53,375 nucleotides of DNA from Jiangella anatolica (GTDB lineage: Bacteria > Actinomycetota > Actinomycetes > Jiangellales > Jiangellaceae), in assembly GCF_003236295.1 (NCBI RefSeq), contig NZ_POTW01000040.1:1-53375 (forward strand), in the 5' to 3' direction. A program made the position numbers and the translations under genes. The notes beneath the pieces were generated by a model, which saw nothing but the letters and a program-made list of their open reading frames with translations, was not told the DNA's origin and made no database searches. Of this stretch, positions 14,552 through 21,950 are shown one piece after another; position 1 is the stretch's first letter; every line of letters begins with the position of its first letter.

Positions 14552-17142
14552 GCAGCGTCCAGCCACGTGGCCGCCTGCTTTCGCGCCTCGGCCCGGCTGT
14601 GTACGCCGAGCTTCGAGAGCACGGCGGTCACGTGGTTGCTCGCGGTTCGTACCGAGATCACCAGCCGTTCGGCGATCTCCGCGTCGCTCACGCCGGCGGA
14701 GAGCAACTGCAGCACCTCGTACTGACGGGCGGTCAGTCCCTGCGGGTTCGCCCGGGTGCTGATGGTCGGACCGCGCGGTACGGAGCTGACGCCGTTCTGC
14801 CGCAACCTCCGCCGCACCAGCTGAGCCAGCGGACGTGCGCCCAGCGCGTGCAGGACGTCGAGGGCCGCGAGTTGATCGGCCGGGTCCGGGCTCTCGCTCA
14901 ACGCGAGCGCGTGCTCATACCGGTAACCCGCCGCGTCCCATCGCATCGCGGCTTCCTGCCAACGACCCGCCATCAGCAGCGAGTACGGGTCATCGGTCCC
15001 GAGCGGCTCGACCGGATGACCGGCCTTCGTCAGCCAGAAGGCCAGCTCGGGCCAGGCCCAACTGGAACGGATCCGTAGCCGTCGCGCTTCCTGGTACGGA
15101 CCGGTGGCGATGTCCGCGATCGACCCAACGTCACCGCGGAGCCAGGCGTGCTCGGCGGCGGCCGCCGCCGCATAGCCGATCCAGAGCGTCTCCCCGATTC
15201 GATGGCTGAGGTCCAGCGCAGCGGAGAGCACCGAGGTGGCCTCGGGGTCGCCGGTCCTGGCCTTGACCCGGCCCAGCACGTTGAGCGCCGGGCAGCGGAA
15301 GTGCGCCCTGGGCCCGATCGCCAGGCGTGCGGTGCGCCCCGCCTCATCCCACGAGCCGCGAGCGGACAGGGCTGTGGCGCGAATGATGTAGAGCATGTCG
15401 ACCCAGCCGAACTGCTCGGTCCGTTCGGCGAGCTCGAGTCCTGCCGTGATGTACGGCTCGGCGTCACCCGCCCGGAAGGTGTCGATCAGTTCCCAAGCAA
15501 GGTAGACGTAGGTCCGGCAGGCATCCTCCGTGGCACCCGTCTCGAGCGCGATCTCCAGGGCCTCGTGCAGAACGTCCGTCGACCCCGGTTCGCCCAGCTG
15601 CCACCGCGCGGCACCGATCGTGGTCAACGCGTGGGCGACCGTGGCCCGATCGCCCGTCGCCCGGGCCATCGCGACCGCACGCTCGGCACCCAGCCGAGCC
15701 TCGGTCGCCTTGTGCGCAAGAACGTCGAGCTGAGACTGATGGCTGTACGCGCGCGCCAGCTCCCTGGACGGACCGAGCCGGCCGAGGACCTCGATCGCCT
15801 CCGCAGCCGTTCGCTCGGCCGCTTGCCGGTTTCCACCCCACCACTGCATCCGAGCCAGCCAGCTGAGACCCTGCCCGACGGCGAGATGATCGTGCAACGA
15901 CCGGCGAAGTTCGAGGGCCGACAGTTGGGCGGACACCGCCTCAGCACCGTCACCGACGATGTAGGCCTCGACGGCGTACCCCTCCAGCAGCCGCGCGTGC
16001 TCGTCCCGGGTCAGCTCGCCGGCGTACTCCAAGGCGGCGCGATAGTGGGTGCCGGCCTCACGATGAGCGCCGCTGACGGCTGCGTCCCGGGCGGCGATGG
16101 GCGCGAACCGGAGAATGGCCTCCCGATCTCCGGCCGCCGACGCGTGATGGACCATGTGGGCGACATCGGAGCCCGGACGGCCGATCAACGCCGTCAGCAC
16201 GACCCGGTTGAGTTGGGTCCGCTGGATGCCCGACAGCGAGTCGGCGACAGCGCGCCGGGCGAGTTCGTGGCGGAACGCCACCCGTTGCGGCGTCACCACC
16301 AGCAGGCCCGCCTCCTCCGCCTCGGCCAAGGTCGCCAGCCCGCCGGGGACGACCTCGTCCACCAGCCACCGGTCGATCGCCGACGGGATCACGGCGAGCT
16401 GTTGAACCGCCGCGCGGCCGGCCGCGGGCAGGCGCAGCAGTCGATCCTGGACCGAGTCGACGACGGTCGGCGGGACATTTCCAATCGAGCCCGAGGCGAG
16501 CAGCTCGCTGACGAAGAACGGGTTTCCCGCCGTGACCTCGTACAACTGGTCCGGGTTGAGCAGGCTCCCTGCCGCCAGCTCGCGGACCGCGGCCGCGGAC
16601 AGCCGGCTCAGCGGCATCCGCCGGCACCGGTCGCTTCCGCCGGCGGCCGCCAGCAACTGCTGCAGGGACGGCCCGACGGGCGACTCGTCGTCGCGGTAGG
16701 TCAGCATCAGCACCGCGGGGAGCTGCTCGATGCGTCGCGCCAGATAGCGCAGGACGTCCAAGGTCGCCTCGTCGGCCCAGTGGATGTCCTCGACGGCCAA
16801 CAACGTCGGCCGGTCGCGGCGCTGGAGCTCCGCCAGCAGGGCGGTCAGCAGTCGATCACGGTCGGCGCCGCCCTCCAGCTCGGCGGCGAGGTCGGCACCC
16901 ACGCTGTCGACCATGTCCCGGAACGGTCCGAGCGTGCGCGGCGTCACCAGGTCGTCGCAGTGGCCGACCAACATCCGTCCGTTGGCCGGCATCCGAGCCC
17001 GCATCGCGTCGACCAGCCGCGACTTGCCGATCCCGGCCTCGCCGAAGACCAGGACCACATGCCCGGCGCCGGTGGCCGCCTGCCGCACCAGGTGGGTGAG
17101 ATCGACCAGCTCACGATCCCGCTCGACAAGTCTCCGGTCCAT
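14545..17142 (-). CDS. LAL-type (large ATP-binding LuxR family) transcriptional regulator
   Basis: An 865-residue regulator. It has N-terminal AAA ATPase Walker A GEAGIGKSRLVDAM (about residue 34) and the Walker B region LLAVEDIHWADEATLD. A long helical TPR-like middle part follows (about residues 330-780), and a C-terminal LuxR helix-turn-helix LTARQYEVLQLLSAGVSDAE, ERLVISVRTASNHV. LAL regulators typically activate catabolic or natural-product genes. It is divergent from the FAD oxidoreductase operon with 139 bp between starts, which makes it a candidate pathway regulator alongside the SARP. The effector is unknown. Confidence 0.92.
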   Translation of the reverse strand: MDRRLVERDRELVDLTHLVRQAATGAGHVVLVFGEAGIGKSRLVDAMRARMPANGRMLVGHCDDLVTPRTLGPFRDMVDSVGADLAAELEGGADRDRLLTALLAELQRRDRPTLLAVEDIHWADEATLDVLRYLARRIEQLPAVLMLTYRDDESPVGPSLQQLLAAAGGSDRCRRMPLSRLSAAAVRELAAGSLLNPDQLYEVTAGNPFFVSELLASGSIGNVPPTVVDSVQDRLLRLPAAGRAAVQQLAVIPSAIDRWLVDEVVPGGLATLAEAEEAGLLVVTPQRVAFRHELARRAVADSLSGIQRTQLNRVVLTALIGRPGSDVAHMVHHASAAGDREAILRFAPIAARDAAVSGAHREAGTHYRAALEYAGELTRDEHARLLEGYAVEAYIVGDGAEAVSAQLSALELRRSLHDHLAVGQGLSWLARMQWWGGNRQAAERTAAEAIEVLGRLGPSRELARAYSHQSQLDVLAHKATEARLGAERAVAMARATGDRATVAHALTTIGAARWQLGEPGSTDVLHEALEIALETGATEDACRTYVYLAWELIDTFRAGDAEPYITAGLELAERTEQFGWVDMLYIIRATALSARGSWDEAGRTARLAIGPRAHFRCPALNVLGRVKARTGDPEATSVLSAALDLSHRIGETLWIGYAAAAAAEHAWLRGDVGSIADIATGPYQEARRLRIRSSWAWPELAFWLTKAGHPVEPLGTDDPYSLLMAGRWQEAAMRWDAAGYRYEHALALSESPDPADQLAALDVLHALGARPLAQLVRRRLRQNGVSSVPRGPTISTRANPQGLTARQYEVLQLLSAGVSDAEIAERLVISVRTASNHVTAVLSKLGVHSRAEARKQAATWLDAAQ

Positions 17143-17194
17143 GCTCCGATGCTCGCACGACGCGGCTCCCGAGCGGCCACCGATCCGCGGGCCG

Positions 17195-17223
17195 CTGCCG
17201 AGGAACTGCCGATCTTCTGCCCA
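17195..17223 (+). promoter_or_regulatory. triple SARP-type heptamer repeat upstream of the TDO-like operon
   Basis: CTGCCGA (17195-17201), CTGCCGA (17206-17212) and CTGCCCA (17217-17223) are each separated by exactly 4 bp, giving an 11-bp period on one DNA face. This is the architecture of known SARP binding sites. CAGGGT starts 11 bases after the last heptamer and could be the -10 element; the first ATG is 58 bases downstream. The SARP encoded at 21951 is the obvious candidate binder. Binding itself is inference. Confidence 0.65.
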
Positions 17224-17281
17224 GCCGCCACAGGCAGGGTCTCTGGACCGGGAGCTCTTCGCACCGACGACGGGATGATCA

Positions 17282-18871
17282 ATGAACTCGCAGTCCTATG
17301 ACGCCATCGTGATCGGCAGCGGTCACAATGCCCTGATCACGGCGGCCTACCTGGCCCGCGCCGGCTGGAGCGTCGTGATCCTGGAGCGCAACGACCGGCC
17401 GGGAGGCCTCGTCCGGACCGACGAGCTCACGCTGCCCGGGTTCCGTCACGACACCTATTCGACCGCCCACCCGCTGTTCGTCGCAGGCCCGGCCTATGCC
17501 GACCTCGGCCCCGAGTTGACCGAGCTCGGCCTGGAGTATCGCAACACCCGTTACCCGACCGGCATCTCGCTGTCGTCCGGCGAGTCCGCGGTCCTGTCGA
17601 CCGATCCGGACGAGAACATCGCCGAGGCGGATCGGCTCGCCCCGGGCGACGGCGCGGCCTTGGCCAAACTCCTCGAGGACTTCGAGCCGATGGCCGGGCC
17701 GATCTTCGGACTGTTCGGCGCGGACCTGACCGATCCGGCATCGGCCAAGATCATCTTGGGCCTGCTGCATGACTCCGACGGTGGGCACTCCGAGTTCGCG
17801 CACCTGTTCACGCGGACCGCGCGCGACCTGCTCGAGCAGCGGTTCCGGTCACCCGTCCTGCGCGGCATGCTCGCGCCCTGGGCGGTGCACCTCGGGCGCG
17901 GACCGGACGACGCCAACAGCGCGCTGTGGACGATCTTGGTCTTGCTGGCCCTGACCGGCGCCGGTATGCCGATCCCGGCCGGTGGCAGTGAACGCCTGGT
18001 CGACGCCTTGGTCGGCCTGATCAGGCGCCACGGCGGAGTCGTGGGGTGCGACCGGCAGGTCGACAAGATCGTGGTTCGGCACGGTCGCGCGGTCGGCGTG
18101 GTCACGTCGGACGGCGACGTCGTCCATGCCACGCGGGCCGTGGTGGCCTCGGTCAATCCCGATCAGCTCTATCTCAAGCTGCTCGCCCACGAGCCCGCGG
18201 TCGTACCGCCGCTGATCCGGCGGCAGGCCTCGGAGTATCGCTACGGCCGCGGCTGTGTCCAGGTCCACCTCGCCCTGTCAGAGCCGCCTCGCTTCGCCGA
18301 CGACCGGTTGGCCCGCGTCGGGCAGCCCCACCTCGGCGGCGGTCTCGACGCGACGTCGAAGGCGATCAACGAGGCGGCGCGCGGGCTGCTGCCGGCCGAG
18401 CCGACCATCTCCTTCGACACGCCGTCGACGCTCGATCCGTCTCGGTGCCCACCGGGGAAGTCGATCGCCCGGCTGCAGTTGCTCGAGGTGCCCTGCGTCG
18501 TCCGCGGCGACGCCGCGGGCGAGATCGCGGTCGGCGCCGACGGCTGGACCGAGAGTGTGAAGAACGCCTTCGCCGATCGGGTGATCGAGCAAGCCGGGCG
18601 GCATGCGCCGAACCTGCCCAGGGCGATCCTCGATCGGCACGTCATCGGCCCCGACGACCTGGCCCGGTTCAACCCGAACTGCGGTCCGGGAGATCCGTAC
18701 GGGGGCAGCCACGATCTCAGCCAGAGCTACACGTTCCGGCCCCTGCCCGGCCAGCCGAGCCATCGCTCGACCGTACCGAACGTGTACCTCGTCGGCGCGG
18801 CTACCTGGCCGGGGCACGGTGTCAACGGCTGCTCCGGCTACATCGTCGCACGACAACTGCTGAACCGATGA
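17282..18871 (+). CDS. CrtI-like FAD-dependent oxidoreductase
   Basis: A 529-residue flavoprotein of the phytoene desaturase/amine oxidase type. The N-terminal dinucleotide motif is AIVIGSGHNALITAAYLA, followed by VVILERNDRPGGLVRT. The C-terminal FAD-contact motif is PNVYLVGAATWPGHGVNGCS. Members carry out desaturations, dehydrogenations or amine oxidations, and the substrate cannot be told from sequence. It is not a kynurenine 3-monooxygenase type. First gene of the operon, behind the triple heptamer site; its stop overlaps the next possible ATG (ATGA at 18868). Confidence 0.85.
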   Translation: MNSQSYDAIVIGSGHNALITAAYLARAGWSVVILERNDRPGGLVRTDELTLPGFRHDTYSTAHPLFVAGPAYADLGPELTELGLEYRNTRYPTGISLSSGESAVLSTDPDENIAEADRLAPGDGAALAKLLEDFEPMAGPIFGLFGADLTDPASAKIILGLLHDSDGGHSEFAHLFTRTARDLLEQRFRSPVLRGMLAPWAVHLGRGPDDANSALWTILVLLALTGAGMPIPAGGSERLVDALVGLIRRHGGVVGCDRQVDKIVVRHGRAVGVVTSDGDVVHATRAVVASVNPDQLYLKLLAHEPAVVPPLIRRQASEYRYGRGCVQVHLALSEPPRFADDRLARVGQPHLGGGLDATSKAINEAARGLLPAEPTISFDTPSTLDPSRCPPGKSIARLQLLEVPCVVRGDAAGEIAVGADGWTESVKNAFADRVIEQAGRHAPNLPRAILDRHVIGPDDLARFNPNCGPGDPYGGSHDLSQSYTFRPLPGQPSHRSTVPNVYLVGAATWPGHGVNGCSGYIVARQLLNR

Positions 18872-19707
18872 TCAACTCGACGAGAGGAACTCGATCACCG
18901 ATGCGAGACTCGCAGACGCAGGCCGGCGGCCGGAGCGCCGTGGAGGATCTGCGCGAGATCTTGTCGAAGCCGATCTTCAATCCGGTGCTGAAGACCTGGG
19001 TCGGCGACGGCAGCCACGACTACGAGGTCTACCTGCGGACCAAGGACCTGCTGTCACTGCAGACGTCGGCCGAACTGCTGACCGATTCCGATGAGCTGAT
19101 GTTCCAGATCGTTCACCAGGCGCAGGAAGTCTGGCTCAAACTGATCTCCCATGAGCTGACCGAGATCGTCGGCGATCTTGATCGCGACCGCCTCTGGGAG
19201 GTGGCCGCCCGGCTGGACCGGGTGATCAGGATCAGCTCCTGCCTCGGCGACGAGATCCGGATCCTGGAGACGCTCACGCCGGACACCTATCAGGTGATCC
19301 GGCGCAGTCTCGGCAACGGGAGCGGTCAGGAGTCACCGGGCTTCAACTCGACCCAGACCGCTGCGCGGTACGTGGCGGAGGCGCTCGACCGGCTGCTGGA
19401 ACGCCGAAACCTGCAGGTCACTGACGTGTACGGAGCTGAGAGCGAGGTGGAGCTGAAGCGCATCTGCGAACTGCTGGTGGACTTCGACGAGCGCTACCAG
19501 CTGTGGCTGGTGGCCCACTTCATGCTGGTCCGGCGGACGATCGGGGTCGGGCGGGACGTCAAGGCGCTCGACGGCGTGCCGGCCAGGATCCTGATCGGCC
19601 GGATGACCAAGCCGCTGTTCCACCCGCTCTGGCGCGCCCGGGACGAGATGACCCTGGCCTGGAGCCGGGAGGGCGGACACCGGCCCGGCGCGGAGCGGGC
19701 CGGGTGA
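18868..19707 (+). CDS. tryptophan 2,3-dioxygenase-like heme protein with altered substrate residues
   Basis: A 279-residue protein if the ATGA-overlapping start is used; ATG at 18901 is an alternative. TDO family features: YEVYLRTKDLLSLQTS, ELMFQIVHQAQEVWLKL (His83 matches the distal TDO histidine), ILETLTPDTYQVIRRSL, and QLWLVAHFMLVRRTIG (His217 matches the proximal heme ligand). In TDOs the signature GFQSxQ[FY]R supplies an Arg that holds the tryptophan carboxylate. Here the stretch is PGFNSTQTAARY, with Ala at the aligned position and an Arg two residues later. The glycine-rich GTGGSSG loop after the proximal helix is also absent (GVGRDVKALDGVPAR instead). Heme binding looks intact, but the substrate or reaction may differ. 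Alignment was by eye. Confidence 0.8.
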   Translation: MINSTRGTRSPMRDSQTQAGGRSAVEDLREILSKPIFNPVLKTWVGDGSHDYEVYLRTKDLLSLQTSAELLTDSDELMFQIVHQAQEVWLKLISHELTEIVGDLDRDRLWEVAARLDRVIRISSCLGDEIRILETLTPDTYQVIRRSLGNGSGQESPGFNSTQTAARYVAEALDRLLERRNLQVTDVYGAESEVELKRICELLVDFDERYQLWLVAHFMLVRRTIGVGRDVKALDGVPARILIGRMTKPLFHPLWRARDEMTLAWSREGGHRPGAERAG

Positions 19708-20831
19708 CCGGCGTGCTCGATGCCGTCCGGGCCGAGTTCCCGGTGCTGACCGACTGCGTCTACCTGAACAGCAACTCGACCGGCGCGATCCCGCGTGGCG
19801 TCGAACCGATCCTGCGAACGTACTGGCACACCCTGAGCCATTGGCGCGACACGGCCTGGATCGGCTGGCTCGACGAGTTGACCGCCTACCGGGACACCCT
19901 CGCGGACTTCATCGGCGCGCCCCGGGGAACGGTGGTCACCGACACGAACGTGAGCACTCTCCTCGGCCGGATCGGCAGCTGTTTCGACTTCCGCGGTGAG
20001 CGGAACCGGGTGGTCACCAGTGACCTCGAGTTTCCGACGGTCCCGTTCGTCTGGGCGGGGTTCGCCCGCCACGGCGCCCACCTCGTGGCCGCCGGATCCG
20101 GCGGCCCGGAGTTCGATCTCGACGCGCTCGAGGCCGCGATCGACGAGCGCACCCGGCTCGTCTGCGTCTCCCACGGCAGCTACACCACCGGCGCGATCCT
20201 GGACCTCGATCGAGTCATCGCCCGCGCCCACGAGGCAGGGGCGCTGGTCGTGGTCGACGCCTTCCAAACCGTCGGTTCGGTGCCGCTGGACGTGGGCGCA
20301 CTCGACGCCGACTTCGTCCTCGGCGGGGCGCACAAGTGGATGTGCGGCACCCACACCGCCTTCCTGTACGTGCGCCCCGACCTGCTCCCGACCCTCCGGC
20401 CGGCCGCCACCGGGTGGTTCGCCGGCGCCGATCCGCTCGCGTTCCAGGAGTCCTCGGAACCCGCGGCTGACGCGCAGCGCTTCGCCGGCGGGACGCCGAT
20501 CCCGATCACCGCGATGATGTCGCGAGTCGGCCTGGACCTGCTGGCGGCGGCCGGCTCGGCGCAGATCCGGGCGCACTCCCTGCGCTGCACCGACACGATC
20601 ATCCAGCGAGCCGACGCAGCCGGGATCGAGGTTCGTACGCCACGTGAGCCCGAGCGTCGTGGGGGCATGATCAACTTGCGCTTCCCCGGCGATCGTCAGG
20701 TCGTACCTCGACTGGCTCGGCGCGGCCTGATCTGCAGCTGGCGCGACGGACTGCGGGTCGCGCCGCACCTCTACAACACCATCGACGAGGTGGAGACGTT
20801 CATGGATGCCCTGACGGAGCTGGCCCGATGA
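19704..20831 (+). CDS. kynureninase-like class V PLP enzyme
   Basis: A 375-residue fold-type I PLP enzyme. The GTG at 19704 overlaps the preceding TGA (GTGA). Kynureninase-like features are VYLNSNSTGAIPRG near the N-terminus, a conserved W-rich helix HWRDTAWIGWLDEL, SDLEFPTVPFVWAG, and the PLP-Asp strand ALVVVDAFQTVGSVPLDVG. The lysine region FVLGGAHKWMCGTHTAF (Lys about 211) should form the Schiff base. Kynureninases cleave kynurenine to anthranilate and alanine. Related enzymes include isopenicillin-N-epimerase-like and desulfurase-like proteins, so the exact reaction is open. The position directly after a TDO-like gene favours kynurenine-type chemistry. Confidence 0.8.
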   Translation: MTGVLDAVRAEFPVLTDCVYLNSNSTGAIPRGVEPILRTYWHTLSHWRDTAWIGWLDELTAYRDTLADFIGAPRGTVVTDTNVSTLLGRIGSCFDFRGERNRVVTSDLEFPTVPFVWAGFARHGAHLVAAGSGGPEFDLDALEAAIDERTRLVCVSHGSYTTGAILDLDRVIARAHEAGALVVVDAFQTVGSVPLDVGALDADFVLGGAHKWMCGTHTAFLYVRPDLLPTLRPAATGWFAGADPLAFQESSEPAADAQRFAGGTPIPITAMMSRVGLDLLAAAGSAQIRAHSLRCTDTIIQRADAAGIEVRTPREPERRGGMINLRFPGDRQVVPRLARRGLICSWRDGLRVAPHLYNTIDEVETFMDALTELAR

Positions 20832-21880
20832 CACCGCGCGCTCTGATCAGCCTGCTGTACAACGGATCGAAGGCGGTCGACGTGCTGCAGGCGGCGCTCG
20901 ACCTGCGAATCCTCGACGCGCTCGACCCTGGGCCGGTCACGCTGGGCGAGCTCAGCGACCGTCTCGGGCTGATCCCCGGCCGGCTGTACAAGCTGCTCGA
21001 CTGCCTGGAGTCCCTTGGCCTGCTCGAGCCGGCCCGGCCGCGCCCCGGAGAACGGCGGGAGTATCGCGCGGTCGCCGGTCTGCGGGAAGCCGTCGATGAC
21101 GTGCTCGGTCCGGCGTCGATCGAGCGTGACCGAGACCGTCATCCCTGGACCGTCCTGCACGGCCGGCTGCCGGAGGTCCTTCGTGGAGACTTCGGCATGC
21201 CCGACGAGGCCTTCAGCTGGCCTCCCGCCGACGAGGCGCAGATCGCCTCGTTCGAGCAGAGCATGGCGGCGGGCCTCGGGCCCTTCGTCGAGAGCTTTCG
21301 ATCCAACGCCCCGCGGCTCTGGGGCGGCCGGGAACGGGTCCGGCTGCTCGACGTCGGTGGCGGCGACGGCACGCTGGCCGCGCGCCTGCTCCCCGGGACT
21401 CCTGGACTGACGATCGACGTGTACAACCTGCCCGCGATCCGGCCGTTGGTCGATCGGACCCGGTCGGCGCTGGACTGCGGATCCCGGCTGGGCTTCGTCG
21501 GCGGCGACTTCCTCACCGAACCGCTGCCGACGGGCTACGACGCCATGTCCTTCGTCCGCGTCCTGCACGACTGGCCGGCGGAGACTGCGCACCAGCTGCT
21601 GCGGAGGGGCTTCCAGGCCTTGGCACCCGGTGGCCGGGTGATGATCAGCGAGGAGTTCCGGACTCCCGAGCGGCTCGCGCGGCAGTTCTTCTGGTCCTAC
21701 TTCCTGATCGGCGTGGACAGCTGTTCCAGCATGCTCCGTGAGCTGAGCGAGTACGCCGGCATCCTGGACCTGGTGGGGTTCTCCGACATCGAGATCCTTC
21801 CCGGACCGGTCGAGATCCTGCTGGCGACCAAGCCCGGCACCGCTCCAGGACTTGAGCAGACTCAGCCGAGATCTGAGTAG
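20828..21880 (+). CDS. SAM-dependent methyltransferase, O-methyltransferase fold
   Basis: A 350-residue protein overlapping the previous gene by ATGA. It has an N-terminal winged-helix dimerisation domain (ALDLRILDALDPGPVTLGEL), then SAM motif I RLLDVGGGDGTLAARLL (about residue 172), the acidic motif region GFVGGDFLTEPLP, and VRVLHDWPAETAHQLL, the HDW catalytic motif of small-molecule O-methyltransferases. Homologous proteins also act as C- or N-methyltransferases on aromatic amino-acid derivatives, for example 3-hydroxykynurenine methylation in pyrrolobenzodiazepine and actinomycin pathways. Which atom is methylated here is unknown. Last gene of the tightly coupled operon. Confidence 0.85.
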   Translation: MTPRALISLLYNGSKAVDVLQAALDLRILDALDPGPVTLGELSDRLGLIPGRLYKLLDCLESLGLLEPARPRPGERREYRAVAGLREAVDDVLGPASIERDRDRHPWTVLHGRLPEVLRGDFGMPDEAFSWPPADEAQIASFEQSMAAGLGPFVESFRSNAPRLWGGRERVRLLDVGGGDGTLAARLLPGTPGLTIDVYNLPAIRPLVDRTRSALDCGSRLGFVGGDFLTEPLPTGYDAMSFVRVLHDWPAETAHQLLRRGFQALAPGGRVMISEEFRTPERLARQFFWSYFLIGVDSCSSMLRELSEYAGILDLVGFSDIEILPGPVEILLATKPGTAPGLEQTQPRSE

Positions 21881-21950
21881 TGATTGCTCAGTGCCTACCG
21901 CACCGGCGACGGCGATGCTGGCTCCACTGCGACCCGAGGGGGGATTCTGC

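Noticed and set aside
17282-21880. Actinomycin- or pyrrolobenzodiazepine-type cluster
   Set aside because: No NRPS, no kynurenine 3-monooxygenase type hydroxylase and no related tailoring genes appear on either side within the window.
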